A DNA stretch of 64,000 bases from Clostridia bacterium (GTDB lineage Bacteria; Bacillota; Clostridia; TANB77; CAG-508): contig JARHYK010000019.1 in assembly GCA_029258515.1 (NCBI GenBank), positions 62,001 to 126,000 on the forward strand. Reading direction: 5' to 3'. Below the pieces are notes generated by a model. It was not told where the DNA came from, did no database searches, and was given only the letters and a program-made list of their open reading frames with translations. Shown here piece by piece: positions 45,061 through 54,546 of this stretch (its first letter is position 1; the number at the start of each line of letters is the position of its first letter). A program made the position numbers and the translations under genes.

Positions 45061-46914
45061 ATGTTAGAAAAAATAAATTCATCAGAAGATGTAAAAAAAT
45101 TAAATTATGAAGAAAAAAATAAGTTAGCAGAAGAAATAAGAAAATATATATTAGAAATAGTTTCCAATAATGGTGGACATTTAGCTTCAAACTTAGGTGT
45201 AGTTGAACTTACAATAGCTCTACACTCTATTTTTGATTTTAACAAAGATAAAATTGTTTGGGATGTAGGACATCAAACATACATACATAAAATTTTAACA
45301 GGAAGAAAAGAAAAGTTAAAAACCCTAAGAAAATTAAATGGAATAGCAGGGTTTCCTAAAACAAATGAGTCTAAAGCAGATTGCTTCAATACTGGACATA
45401 GTAGTACATCAATTTCAGCAGCTTTAGGAATGGCAAGAGCAAGAGATTTAAAAAAAGAAAATCATTCAGTATTAGCAGTTATAGGAGATGGAGCATTAAC
45501 TGGTGGAATGGCATTAGAAGCATTAAATGATACAGGATATAGTAAATGCAAGATGACAGTTATACTAAATGACAATGAAATGAGTATATCTCCTAATATT
45601 GGAGGATTAAATAAATTTTTAAGCAGACTAAGAACTAAAAAACTATATACAAAATCAAATAATACAATGAAAAAGATAATAAATAAAATACCGTTAATAG
45701 GAAAACCAACAATTAGAATTATTCAAAGAATAAAAACAAGTATAAAGCAATTAATAATACCAAAAATGTTTTTTGAAGAAATAGGATTTACATATTTAGG
45801 ACCAGTAGATGGACATAATATAAAAGAACTAGAAAATATATTAAATTTAAGTAAACAAGTAGAAGGCCCAGTTCTAATACATGTACTAACAAAAAAAGGA
45901 AAAGGGTATAAAATAGCGGAAGAAAATCCAGATAAATACCATGCAACAGGCCCATTTGATATTCAAACAGGAAAAGCTAAAAAAGTAAAAGGGGAAGATT
46001 ATTCAAAAATATTTGGTGAAAAAATAGTAGAGCTTGCCAAAAAAAATGATAAAATAGTAACAATAACTGCTTCAATGAAAGATGGAACAGGATTAACTAA
46101 ATTTCAAAAAGAATTTCCAACTAGATTTTTTGACATAGGAATAGCAGAACAGCATGCAATAACATTGGCAGCAGGAATGGCAAAAGGAGGACTTATACCA
46201 GTTGTACCTATATATTCATCATTTTATCAAAGATGTTATGACCAAGTAATTCATGATATAGCAATGCAAGATTTACCAGTAGTTTTATGTGTTGATAGAG
46301 CTGGAATAGTAGGTGCAGATGGAGAAACTCACCAAGGAATATTAGATATGGCGTTTTTTAGATTAGTACCAAATTTAACAATAATGGCACCAAAAGATTT
46401 TAAAGAATTAGAAGATATGCTAGAATTTGCAGTAAACTTAAAAAAACCAGTAGTTATCAGATATCCAAGAGGTGGAGAAGATAAAGAAATTAAATTTGAA
46501 AAACATGATGAAATAAAAATAGGACAAGCAGAAATTGTAAAAGAATATAGCTCAGAAAAAAATCAAAAAGAAATTAATAAGACATTAATAATAGCAATAG
46601 GAAAAATGGTAGCATATGGCATAAAAATGGCAAATAAAATAGAAAAAGAAGATAAAAAGACTAAAGTTAAAGTAGTAAACGCAAGATTTATAAAACCATT
46701 TGATAATAAAAAAATAACTAAATTAATAAAAGAAGCAAATGAAGTAATTACTATAGAAGATGGAACAAACATAAATGGATTAGGAACAATTATAAAAGAA
46801 TTAATAGTAGAAGAAGAAATAAAAAATATAAAATTAAAAACTATAGCATATCCAGATGAATTTATACCACATGGAAGTGTGGAAGAATTAGAACAGATAT
46901 ATTTAAAAAGTTAA
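45061..46914 (+). CDS. dxs: 1-deoxy-D-xylulose-5-phosphate synthase
   Basis: 617 residues from ATG 45061 (AAAGGATATAGAA upstream). The longer frame from TTG 45025 starts inside a hairpin repeat and is unlikely. ThDP-binding motif GDGALTGGMALEALN with the metal-binding ND near residue 170, the N-terminal HLASNLGVVELT and GHQTYIHKILTGR, and the second domain FDIGIAEQHAIT with the catalytic Glu and DRAGIVGADGETHQG. It makes DXP from pyruvate and glyceraldehyde 3-phosphate, the entry to the MEP isoprenoid pathway. This complements uppP, which recycles a product lipid. Confidence 0.97.
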   Translation: MLEKINSSEDVKKLNYEEKNKLAEEIRKYILEIVSNNGGHLASNLGVVELTIALHSIFDFNKDKIVWDVGHQTYIHKILTGRKEKLKTLRKLNGIAGFPKTNESKADCFNTGHSSTSISAALGMARARDLKKENHSVLAVIGDGALTGGMALEALNDTGYSKCKMTVILNDNEMSISPNIGGLNKFLSRLRTKKLYTKSNNTMKKIINKIPLIGKPTIRIIQRIKTSIKQLIIPKMFFEEIGFTYLGPVDGHNIKELENILNLSKQVEGPVLIHVLTKKGKGYKIAEENPDKYHATGPFDIQTGKAKKVKGEDYSKIFGEKIVELAKKNDKIVTITASMKDGTGLTKFQKEFPTRFFDIGIAEQHAITLAAGMAKGGLIPVVPIYSSFYQRCYDQVIHDIAMQDLPVVLCVDRAGIVGADGETHQGILDMAFFRLVPNLTIMAPKDFKELEDMLEFAVNLKKPVVIRYPRGGEDKEIKFEKHDEIKIGQAEIVKEYSSEKNQKEINKTLIIAIGKMVAYGIKMANKIEKEDKKTKVKVVNARFIKPFDNKKITKLIKEANEVITIEDGTNINGLGTIIKELIVEEEIKNIKLKTIAYPDEFIPHGSVEELEQIYLKS

Positions 46915-46929
46915 AAAAAGGGAGAAAAG

Positions 46930-47733
46930 ATGAACAAAGAGCAAGTGTTAAAAGAATATAAAAAACAAGAAGATAGAATTTTGTTATCACAAGTTTTAGA
47001 TAAACTAGAAATGTCAAAAAAGAAAGAAAAATTAGAATATACAGATTTTTTAGATATGTATCAAATATCAATAGTAAAAAATTTCTTGACTAGACTAGAA
47101 ATATCGAATTATGTTCTATATGGTATAAATGAAGATTCAGAAAGAAAAATATTGATTTTCTATCCAGAAAAATATAATGAACAAATGCTTGAAAAAAACT
47201 ATAATAAAATACTAAAAATTATAAGAATAAATTTAAGCAAAGAAGATGAAGGAAAATTCACACATAGAAACTATCTAGGTGGAATTGTTAAAGTTGGAAT
47301 GAATAGAGAAAAAGTAGGAGATATATTAGTAGGAGAAAATGGAGCAGATATAATTGTAAAATCAGAAACAGCAGAAATTCTAGCAAAAGAATTAGAAACA
47401 TTAACAAGATTTCAAAATAGCCAAATAGTAATAGAAGATATATCAAATTTAAGAAAAAAAGAAATAAAAATAGAAAAGATAGATATAATTGTTCCATCTT
47501 TAAGATTAGATAATATTGTATCAGATTTGGCAAAAACTTCTAGAAGTAAGGCAGTTCAAATTTTAAATCAAGAAAGAGTATTTATAAATGGACAAAATGA
47601 AACAAAACCAGCTAAAAATGTGAAATTAGGAGATATAATAACAATTAGAGGAAAAGGAAGGTTTGTAATAAAAGAAATTAAAGGAACAACTAGAAGTGGA
47701 AGAACAATATTAGTGATTGAAAAATTTATATAA
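46930..47733 (+). CDS. ylmH: YlmH-family S4-domain RNA-binding protein
   Basis: 267 residues. N-terminal YlmH-specific region (DFLDMYQISIVKNFL), a middle alpha/beta domain with THRNYLGGIVKVGMNREKVGD, and a C-terminal S4 domain from LRLDNIVSDLAKTSRSKA to VFING and KVGD-like turns. In Bacillus YlmH has been tied to ribosome-associated quality control; before that it was a cell-division cluster gene. Here it sits after dxs rather than in the sepF-divIVA cluster. AAAAAAAGGGAGAAAAG precedes the ATG. Confidence 0.9.
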   Translation: MNKEQVLKEYKKQEDRILLSQVLDKLEMSKKKEKLEYTDFLDMYQISIVKNFLTRLEISNYVLYGINEDSERKILIFYPEKYNEQMLEKNYNKILKIIRINLSKEDEGKFTHRNYLGGIVKVGMNREKVGDILVGENGADIIVKSETAEILAKELETLTRFQNSQIVIEDISNLRKKEIKIEKIDIIVPSLRLDNIVSDLAKTSRSKAVQILNQERVFINGQNETKPAKNVKLGDIITIRGKGRFVIKEIKGTTRSGRTILVIEKFI

Positions 47734-47749
47734 AATTTAAATAAAAACA

Positions 47750-47789
47750 TAAAAAATACCCCCATACTTACTAGATAAGGATGGGGTAA
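47750..47789 (-). terminator. minus-strand terminator for the DUF1846 gene
   Basis: On the minus strand TACCCCAT pairs with ATGGGGGTA and is followed by TTTTTTATG. Confidence 0.75.
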
Positions 47790-47798
47790 TGTTTGATT

Positions 47799-49281
47799 TT
47801 ATATATTTAAAATATTATCATTTGCAAAAACAGGTTCACAAGTAAGATTTATTCTTAACCTTTTTAAAATTGATAGATCTCCATTACTAACCATATATGA
47901 AGCATGGGCTTCACAACCTTTTAATTGTTCTAAAGATTGAATAGCTTTTTCTATAATAGGATTTGTAACAGAACAGATACTCAAAGCAATCAAAACTTCT
48001 TGCAAATTTAAATTATAAGTTTTGTTAAAAAAAGTACTTTCTTTTAACTTCATAATAGGCTCTAATACTGCAGGTGATAGTAAATATACTTTATCATCAA
48101 TATGATTTAATTCTTTAATAGCATTAATAATAAGTGAACTTGCAGCACTTAGTAAATTAGTTCTTTTACCAGTAATAATCTTACCATTAGGAAGTTTTAA
48201 AGAAATAGCATTAGTTTTTTCTTTTTTAGATTTATTAAGAGCTGGCAAAATAACATCTCTATTTTTTTCATTAATATTTAATTCAGTCATTAACAATTTA
48301 ATTCTTTCAACAGTAGCTTCATCTGTTAAATCTTTTTTATAATCACATTTAGCATTATAATATCTACGAATAATTTCTTGGCAACAAGCCTTATTTACAA
48401 TATCTTCATTGATAATACAATCTTTTACCATATTAATTCCCATATCTGTAGGAGATTTATAAATATCAGTACCAGTAATTTTATGCAAAATATCTTTTAA
48501 AATAGGGAAAGTAGATAAATCTCTGTTGTAATTAACGGCACTTTCACCATAAGCATCTAAATGAAATGAATCAATCATATTAATATCTTTAACATCAGCA
48601 GTAGAAGCTTCATAAGCAATATTTACTGGATGCTTTAAAGGTAAATTCCAAACAGGAAAAGTTTCAAATTTAGCATATCCAACTTTATTACCTCTTTTAT
48701 ATTCATGATATAACTGAGATAAACAAGTAGCAAGTTTTCCGGCTATTAGGACCAGGTGCAGTTACAACAACTAATTTTTTAGATGTTTCAATATATGGAT
48801 TTGCTCCATAACCTTTATCACTAACAATGGTTTCTACATCTAATGGATACCCTTTAGTTGGAGTATGAATATATGTTTTAATATTTCTTCTTTTTAATAT
48901 TTTTTTAAAAGTATCAACACTTGGTTGACCAGTATATAAAGTAATAACGACACTGTTTATACTAATATCTAAATCTTCTAAAATGCCAATTAACCTTAGT
49001 AATTCTACATCATATGTTATCCCATAATCAGCTCTAATTTTGCTTTTTTCAATATCATTTGCATTAATACAAAAAATAACCTCTACATCATCTTTTAAAG
49101 ATTGTAAAATCTTTAATTTAGAATTAGCTTCAAAACCAGGTAAGACTCTACTTGCATGAAAGTCATCAAATAATTTACCACCAAATTCTAGATATAATTT
49201 TGAATCAAAAAGTTCAATTCTTTCTTTAATTTTTTCACTTTGTAGCTTTAAATATAGCTCATTATCAAATCCTTTTTCCAT
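47799..49281 (-). CDS. DUF1846 family protein, read through a +1 shift at CGG
   Basis: The upstream frame (49281 to 48703) starts [20 protein letters not shown] and carries the DUF1846 N-terminal blocks ([33 protein letters not shown]). It then meets in-frame CGG (48741-48739) and garbles. Skipping the C gives [18 protein letters not shown], the conserved nucleotide-loop-like motif ([17 protein letters not shown] in relatives). The frame continues unbroken through [21 protein letters not shown] to 47799. Total 1483 bases minus one is exactly 494 codons, normal for this family of about 500 residues. The function is not established. A GAGGTGAA ribosome binding site precedes it. Confidence 0.88.
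48739..48741 (-). other. candidate +1 frameshift site (CGG, next codon GGA Gly) in the DUF1846 gene
   Basis: Minus-strand codons AAT-AGC-CGG-AAA. Omitting the C gives AAT-AGC-GGA-AAA, the conserved NSGK. Confidence 0.78.
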
Positions 49282-49511
49282 AATAAATTCACCTCAAAAA
49301 ACAATTTTTTTACATTAACTATATTATCACAACTAAAAAAAAAATAAAAGAGTTTTATAAAAAATGTCGAAAGTTGAAAATAAAAAATAAAAAATTCAAA
49401 AAAAGTAGAAAAATATATAAAAAAATGATATAATTATAATGTAACTTGTAAACAAATTTGAGTTAAATAAAAGCTCAAATAATCCTTTGAAATAACTATT
49501 AGGAGGAAAAA

Positions 49512-49724
49512 ATGCTAGTAAGAGATTATTATGGACAAAAATTATCACTAGGAATGCTTGTAAAAGAAAAAGCATTCCCAAAAAGAGAAGGAACTATCAT
49601 AGAAATAGATAGTGAAAACTCAGAAATTAAAGTTAAGGTCGTAAAAGAATACCGAACATCTGTAACAAAATATGTAACAGATTACGAGCCAAGTGAAAAT
49701 TGGCAAATTTCAATGATAAAATAA
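49512..49724 (+). CDS. small protein of unknown function (70 residues)
   Basis: Behind AGGAGGAAAAA. Predicted mostly beta: LVRDYYGQKLSLGMLV, GTIIEIDSENSEIKVKVV and RTSVTKYVTDYEPSENW. The strand-rich pattern resembles a small SH3- or KOW-like barrel, but I do not recognise a family. A TATAAT lies near 49435. It stands alone between two convergent or divergent units. Confidence 0.65.
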   Translation: MLVRDYYGQKLSLGMLVKEKAFPKREGTIIEIDSENSEIKVKVVKEYRTSVTKYVTDYEPSENWQISMIK

Positions 49725-49731
49725 ATTATCA

Positions 49732-49774
49732 ATGAAAAAAGGCAGTCAAAGTAATTTTAAACTTTGACTGCCTT
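49732..49774 (-). terminator. minus-strand terminator of the rimI-tsaB-tsaE operon
   Basis: AAGGCAGTCAAAGT / ACTTTGACTGCCTT stem, 8-base loop; TTTTTT follows on the minus strand. The hairpin could also slow the convergent small gene at 49512. Confidence 0.85.
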
Positions 49775-49779
49775 AAAAA

Positions 49780-50217
49780 TTACAAGACTTTAGTCATTAA
49801 AATAGCACTATCATCACCATAATACTTTTTACGAACACCAACTTCAGAAAAACCAAATTTTTTATACAAGCAAATAGCAACAGTATTTTCACAATTAACT
49901 TCTAGATTTATTTTATTGATATTTAAGTTACTAATTTCTAAAAGCAAATTATTTAATAGAAAAGAACCAACATGATTGCCTCTAAATGATTTTTTAACAA
50001 CAATGTTCATAATATCAGCTTCATCTAAAACAAGTTTAATACCAATAAAACCCACAATTTCATTACTTGATTTAGCGACAAAATAAAGAGAGCTTTTACT
50101 AGCTAATTCATTTTTAAAAATATCGTAATTCCAAAAATCATCAAATTCTGAAACTAAAATATTAGAAATAGAATCTAAGTCCCAAAGACACATTTTAGAA
50201 AAAATAAGATTATCCAT
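49780..50217 (-). CDS. rimI: ribosomal protein alanine N-acetyltransferase RimI
   Basis: 145 residues from ATG 50217; GTG 50229 would add four residues. GNAT fold: YFVAKSSNEIVGFIGIKLV, IMNIVVKKSFRGNHVGSFLL carrying the acetyl-CoA loop (RGNHVG), and INLEVNCENTVAICLYKKFGF with the conserved Asn-Ala-region and Tyr. RimI acetylates the N-terminus of S18. It commonly neighbours tsaB and tsaE, as here. It overlaps the tsaB stop by 8 bases. Confidence 0.93.
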   Translation of the reverse strand: MDNLIFSKMCLWDLDSISNILVSEFDDFWNYDIFKNELASKSSLYFVAKSSNEIVGFIGIKLVLDEADIMNIVVKKSFRGNHVGSFLLNNLLLEISNLNINKINLEVNCENTVAICLYKKFGFSEVGVRKKYYGDDSAILMTKVL

Positions 50218-50940
50218 TATTCTTCTCACTTTCTAATTTTTTAAGTTTAGCTTCTAATTGTCTCTGAGCTTGTGGTTTTTTTAAATATAGAGGTAAAACA
50301 TCTGAAAAATTATTTCTATAATAATTATCAATACCCGCTAATCCCAAACAATATGAGTTAAGATTGTTTTTTTCATCTTCAACAAAAGAATAATTTAAAG
50401 AGGTAGTTTTTATTAAATCTATATGATTTAAAGCCCCATCTCCAATAAACAAAATATTAGAATAGTTAAGTAATTTACCTAATATATCTTGAATAGTATC
50501 AGTAGAACAATCTATCAAAATAGAACAAACACCATTTTTAAATTCATATAGCCCATAATAACAATTAGAATTTTTGCAGTCTATTAAACTACAAACTAAA
50601 CCAGTATAATTTTCATCAAATAAAGTTTTTACGTTATATGCTAAAGCTTCCAAAGAGCTAACACCAATACAAGGAATATCAAAACTATCTTGAAAAGCTT
50701 TAACAGTAGAAACACCAATTCTAATGCCAGTAAAAGAACCGAGGGCCTTTGTCACAAACAATTAAATCAATATCACCTAAAGTTAAATCACTATCATTAA
50801 AAGCTTTATTAATCATAGGCATTAGATTTTCAGAATGTGTTCTACCGAGTATTACAATCTAAATTACAAATTAAATTTTTATTATCCAATATAGAAACTC
50901 CACAAATATCACTAGAAGTATCAATACTCAAAATTTTCAT
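50210..50940 (-). CDS. tsaB: tRNA t6A37 biosynthesis protein TsaB, read through two +1 shifts at CGG
   Basis: ATG 50940 overlaps the tsaE stop as ATGA, fixing the start. The frame reads MKILSIDTSSDICGVSIL to NT, then CGG (50847) immediately before TAG. Skipping the C gives TGRTHSENLMPMI. That frame runs to DKGP and meets a second in-frame CGG (50741). Skipping again gives GPGSFTGIRIGVSTVKAF, the invariant TsaB signature, and the frame runs to 50210. Total 731 bases minus two is exactly 243 codons. TsaB is a non-catalytic ASKHA-fold partner of TsaD in making t6A37 and is usually essential. Two same-type disruptions in one essential gene argue for decoding or systematic error, not decay. Confidence 0.88.
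50739..50741 (-). other. candidate +1 frameshift site (CGG, next codon GGT Gly), tsaB site 2
   Basis: GGC-CCT-CGG-TTC; omitting the C gives GGC-CCT-GGT-TCT, the conserved GPGS. Confidence 0.78.
50845..50847 (-). other. candidate +1 frameshift site (CGG, next codon GGT Gly), tsaB site 1
   Basis: AAT-ACT-CGG-TAG; omitting the C gives AAT-ACT-GGT-AGA-ACA-CAT. A stop codon directly follows CGG in the zero frame. Confidence 0.78.
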
Positions 50941-51416
50941 TCTAAATTATCCTTTCCCAAAACATCATCAAAAAATTTATCAAATTTTTTACCATATGTT
51001 TGTATATTTAAAATTCTTGAATTATCATCGTCTGATTTTTTTTCAAAACAAATATGAATAAAATCAGAAGGCAAAGCTTCTTCAATTATTTCTCCCCATT
51101 CAATAAGACAAAGACCATTTTCAAAATAATCCTCTCCACCAATTTCATAAAATTCAACAACATCTTCTAAACGATAGACATCAAAATGGTAAATAGGGAA
51201 TTTATCAGATGTATATTCATTTACAATATTAAAAGTAGGACTTGAAATTTCATCTTCTAATCCAAAATATGTAAGAATACCTTGTACAAATTTAGTTTTA
51301 CCTGAACCAAGTTCACCAGATAAAACTATGACATCTTTTGAAACTAACTTACTAGCTAAATTTTTAGCAAAATTAATAGTATCTAATTCAGAACTAGAAT
51401 TATATATATATTTCAT
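50937..51416 (-). CDS. tsaE: tRNA t6A37 biosynthesis ATPase TsaE
   Basis: 159 residues. P-loop GELGSGKTKFVQG near residue 33, the conserved SPTFNIVNEY, HFDVYRLED and CLIEWGEII. TsaE is the ATPase of the TsaBDE complex that makes threonylcarbamoyl adenosine 37. TTAGGAGGTCTAA precedes the ATG. First gene of the tsaE-tsaB-rimI operon. tsaD is not in the window. Functionally linked to MtaB, encoded nearby, which methylthiolates the same base. Confidence 0.96.
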   Translation of the reverse strand: MKYIYNSSSELDTINFAKNLASKLVSKDVIVLSGELGSGKTKFVQGILTYFGLEDEISSPTFNIVNEYTSDKFPIYHFDVYRLEDVVEFYEIGGEDYFENGLCLIEWGEIIEEALPSDFIHICFEKKSDDDNSRILNIQTYGKKFDKFFDDVLGKDNLE

Positions 51417-51471
51417 TTAGACCTCCTAAACAAGTAGTTAAAAATCTTAATTTTCAACCTTTTATTTAAGT

Positions 51472-51500
51472 ATTATACATAAATATTTACTAAAAATCAA
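51472..51500 (-). promoter_or_regulatory. promoter of the tsaE operon (minus strand)
   Basis: On the minus strand TTGATT (51500-51495), 17-base spacer, TATAAT (51477-51472). It diverges from the mreB promoter 40 bases away. Confidence 0.75.
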
Positions 51501-51539
51501 GCAAAGAGAAAAGATAAATAAAAAAAACAAGCAAACCTA

Positions 51540-51568
51540 TTGATAATTTGATATATTTGTAATATAAT
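51540..51568 (+). promoter_or_regulatory. promoter of mreB
   Basis: TTGATA (51540-51545), 17-base spacer, TATAAT (51563-51568). Confidence 0.75.
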
Positions 51569-51622
51569 TGAAACATAATTGTAATAATAATGAAAAAATG
51601 ACATAGTAGTGGAGGGAAAAAT

Positions 51623-52627
51623 ATGTTTAATTTTGGACAAGATGTAGGAATTGATTTAGGTACAGCATCAGTAATAGTATATGTGAAAGGAAAAGGAATA
51701 GTATTAAGAGAACCATCAGTAGTAGCTGTAAACAACAATAATGGAGAAGTCTTAGCAGTAGGAGGAGAAGCAAGAAGAATGTTAGGAAGAACACCAGGAA
51801 ATATTGTAGCAACAAGACCATTAAAAGATGGAGTCATATCAGATTATACAGTTACAGAAAAAATGTTAAAATATTTTATAAATAAAGTTTGTGGTAAATT
51901 TATATTTTCACCAAGAATTATGATATGTATACCTTCACAAGTAACAGAAGTAGAAAAAAAAGCAGTAATAGATGCAGCAACACAAGCAGGAGCAAGAAAA
52001 GTATATTTAATAGAAGAACCAATTGCAGCAGCAATAGGTGCAGGAATTGATATAGCTAAACCTTGCGGAAACATGGTTGTAGATATTGGAGGAGGAACAA
52101 CTGACATAGCAGTTATATCTCTTGGAGGATCAGTAGTAAATACTTCAATAAAAGTAGCAGGAGATAAATTTGATGAGGCAATAATAAGATACATTAAAAA
52201 GAAACACAATATAATAATAGGAGAAAGAACAGCAGAAGACTTGAAAGTAAATATAGGTTGTGTTTATCCAAAAATTCAAGATGCAGAAATGGATATAAGA
52301 GGAAGAGATTTGACAACAGGTTTACCTAAAACAATAACTGTATATTCTAGTGAAATGCTAGAAGCACTAATAGAACCAGCTATGATGATAGTAGATGCTG
52401 TCCATGGAGTATTAGAAAAAACACCACCAGAATTAGCTGCAGATATTAGTGATAGAGGAATATATATGACAGGTGGAGGAAGTTTAATAGATGGTCTAGA
52501 TAAACTACTTCAAGAAAAAACTGGTATCAATGTTATGATTGCACAAGATACAGTATCATGTGTGGCACTAGGTACAGGAAAAGCGCTAGAAAACCTAGAT
52601 GCACTAGATGGAAAAAATAGAAGATAA
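51623..52627 (+). CDS. mreB: rod-shape determining protein MreB/Mbl
   Basis: 334 residues of the actin-like ASKHA superfamily. Phosphate-1 loop DVGIDLGTASVIVY at the N-terminus, phosphate-2 VVDIGGGTTDIAVISLGG near 155, and adenosine-site GIYMTGGGSLIDGLDKLL near 285. It forms membrane-associated filaments that guide the elongation machinery, to which class A PBPs such as the one at 9.8 kb relate. No mreC/mreD neighbours. GGAGGGAAAA precedes the ATG. Confidence 0.96.
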   Translation: MFNFGQDVGIDLGTASVIVYVKGKGIVLREPSVVAVNNNNGEVLAVGGEARRMLGRTPGNIVATRPLKDGVISDYTVTEKMLKYFINKVCGKFIFSPRIMICIPSQVTEVEKKAVIDAATQAGARKVYLIEEPIAAAIGAGIDIAKPCGNMVVDIGGGTTDIAVISLGGSVVNTSIKVAGDKFDEAIIRYIKKKHNIIIGERTAEDLKVNIGCVYPKIQDAEMDIRGRDLTTGLPKTITVYSSEMLEALIEPAMMIVDAVHGVLEKTPPELAADISDRGIYMTGGGSLIDGLDKLLQEKTGINVMIAQDTVSCVALGTGKALENLDALDGKNRR

Positions 52628-52644
52628 TAAAAATATATAAGGAA

Positions 52645-52673
52645 GCGGAAAATATTCCGCTTTTATTTTACAA
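52645..52673 (+). terminator. terminator after mreB
   Basis: AAGCGGAA / TTCCGCTT stem followed by TTATTTTA. Confidence 0.75.
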
Positions 52674-52707
52674 AAAGAAAGAAAAATAAAAGTAGAAAGA
52701 GGTAAAA

Positions 52708-54006
52708 ATGAAAAATATAAAAAGAGTTGCTTTCATAACATTAGGATGCAAAGTAAATCAATATGAAACAAATGGGATGACACAAAAATTAAAAGAAAAT
52801 GGTTATGAAATAGTAAATCATAACGAAAAAGCAGATATATATATAATAAATACATGTACAGTAACTAATATGTCAGATAGAAAATCAAGACAAATGTTAA
52901 GAAAAACCAAAGAAAAAAATCCAGACGCAAAAGTAATAGCAGTTGGATGTTATGCACAAGTTGCAAAAAAAGAGTTAGAAAAGATAGAAGAAATAGATTT
53001 AATATTAGGAAATGAAGAAAAAAAAGACATAGTAAAATATTGTGAAGATTTAAGCAAAACAAATATTGAACTAACAGATATAATGCATAAAAAAGAATTT
53101 GGAGAATATGGAGATGTTACATATTCAGACAAAACAAGAGCAGTCATAAAAGTGCAAGATGGATGTGATAGATTTTGTTCATATTGCATAATACCATATG
53201 CAAGAGGAAGAGTAAGAAGCAGAAAACCAGAAAATGTAGTATCAGAAATAACAAAAATTGCAAAAAAAGGAATAAAAGAAGTAGTTATAACAGGAATACA
53301 CATAGCATCATATGGAAAAGACTTTAAAGAAAAATATGAATTAATAGATTTATTAGAAGAAATAAATAAAATAGATGGTATAGAAAGAATAAGATTAGGT
53401 TCAATAGAACCACTACTAATAACAGAAGAGTTTATAGAAAGATTGTCTAAATTAGATAAAATATGTGATCATTTTCATTTGTCATTACAAAGTGGATGCA
53501 ATGAAACTTTAAAAAGGATGAATAGAAGATATACAGTAGAAGAATTTAGAAAAATAGTAAAAATAATCAGAAATAAATATGAAAATGTAAATTTAACAAC
53601 AGATATAATAGTAGGATTTCCTGAAGAAACAGAAGAAGAATTTGAAACAACATACAATTTTTTAAAAGAAATAAATTTCTATAAAATGCACATATTCAAA
53701 TATTCACAAAGAAAAGGAACAGTAGCTGCTAAAATGAAACAAATAGATCCAAAAATAAAAGAAGAAAGAAGTAAAAAACTAATAGAGCTATCAGATAAAA
53801 ATGAAGATACATATAACAAAAAATATATAGGAAAACAAGTAGAAGTTTTATGGGAAGAAGAAAAAAAAGGAATAATAAAGGGCCATACTAAAAACTACAT
53901 ACTAGTAGAAAAAAAAATAAAGGATAACGAAAAAAATAAAGAAAATACACTAGAAAACGTAATAATAAAAGAAGAAAAAGAACATTATATAATTGCAAAA
54001 AACTAA
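52708..54006 (+). CDS. mtaB: tRNA (t6A37) methylthiotransferase MtaB
   Basis: 432 residues. The UPF0004 domain has TLGCKVNQYET, NTCTVTN and VGCYAQ, with three Cys for the auxiliary cluster. The radical SAM core has CDRFCSYC near 155, then IPYARGRVRSR, which is typical of MtaB rather than MiaB. A TRAM-like C-terminus ends the protein. It makes ms2t6A37 in tRNAs that decode ANN codons, acting on the product of the TsaBDE pathway encoded 2 kb away. GAAAGAGG precedes the ATG. Confidence 0.95.
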   Translation: MKNIKRVAFITLGCKVNQYETNGMTQKLKENGYEIVNHNEKADIYIINTCTVTNMSDRKSRQMLRKTKEKNPDAKVIAVGCYAQVAKKELEKIEEIDLILGNEEKKDIVKYCEDLSKTNIELTDIMHKKEFGEYGDVTYSDKTRAVIKVQDGCDRFCSYCIIPYARGRVRSRKPENVVSEITKIAKKGIKEVVITGIHIASYGKDFKEKYELIDLLEEINKIDGIERIRLGSIEPLLITEEFIERLSKLDKICDHFHLSLQSGCNETLKRMNRRYTVEEFRKIVKIIRNKYENVNLTTDIIVGFPEETEEEFETTYNFLKEINFYKMHIFKYSQRKGTVAAKMKQIDPKIKEERSKKLIELSDKNEDTYNKKYIGKQVEVLWEEEKKGIIKGHTKNYILVEKKIKDNEKNKENTLENVIIKEEKEHYIIAKN

Positions 54007-54083
54007 AAGTATAATAAACAAACATGTAATAAAATTGTAATATTAATGTAATATAAACTTAATATAAAAAAAGAAAAAAATAC

Positions 54084-54112
54084 TTGAAATATTTACTAAT
54101 ATATAGTATAAG
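54084..54112 (+). promoter_or_regulatory. promoter of the 54150 gene
   Basis: TTGAAA (54084-54089), 17-base spacer, TATAAG (54107-54112). Confidence 0.6.
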
Positions 54113-54149
54113 TAATATGATAATAAATAACTACAAAGGAGGAGTAATC

Positions 54150-54464
54150 ATGGCAGAGTTTAATGAAAAAAATGGAGTTTTTGGAGGAATTGAATTTGGA
54201 AATAATGCACAAGGAATAGAATTTGAAAATGCAGGAACAATTAGAAATGATAAGTTACCTGTAAAAACAGGTTTCTGGCAAAAATTTAAATCATTCTGGT
54301 TACAAGATATAGATTGGAACAAAGAAATAAAAGTAGAACTTACACCACATCAACAAAAAATTGAAGATGAAATTAATGAGTTTTTACATCAAGAAATCAC
54401 ATGGGAAAAAGTACATGACTTCCTATTCCAAGAAGTAACTTTTGGAAAAAAACAAGCAGAATAA
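54150..54464 (+). CDS. small protein of unknown function (104 residues)
   Basis: The start at ATG 54150 follows AAAGGAGGAGTAATC; the longer frame from 54084 covers the promoter and is not used. Soluble, acidic, with Trp-rich helices: FWQKFKSFWLQDIDW, then a repeated pattern HQEITWEKVHDFLFQEVTFG. The N-terminal part is Gly/Asn-rich (GVFGGIEFGNNAQGIEFENA). I do not recognise it. Own promoter and terminator imply an independent, possibly well expressed unit. Confidence 0.7.
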   Translation: MAEFNEKNGVFGGIEFGNNAQGIEFENAGTIRNDKLPVKTGFWQKFKSFWLQDIDWNKEIKVELTPHQQKIEDEINEFLHQEITWEKVHDFLFQEVTFGKKQAE

Positions 54465-54485
54465 AATTAAGAAAAATTAATAAAA

Positions 54486-54530
54486 GGGTATAGCGTTAAA
54501 CTAAAAAATATGCTATACTTTTTTTGTTAG
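54486..54530 (+). terminator. terminator after the 54150 gene
   Basis: GTATAGC / GCTATAC stem with a 17-base AT-rich loop followed by TTTTTTT. Confidence 0.75.
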
Positions 54531-54546
54531 CAAAAAAGGAGGAAAA

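Noticed and set aside
48703..50761. DUF1846 and tsaB as ordinary pseudogenes
   Set aside because: Each break is a single C before a conserved Gly codon, with no other damage over hundreds of codons. The ToxN and UGD remnants show what real decay looks like here.
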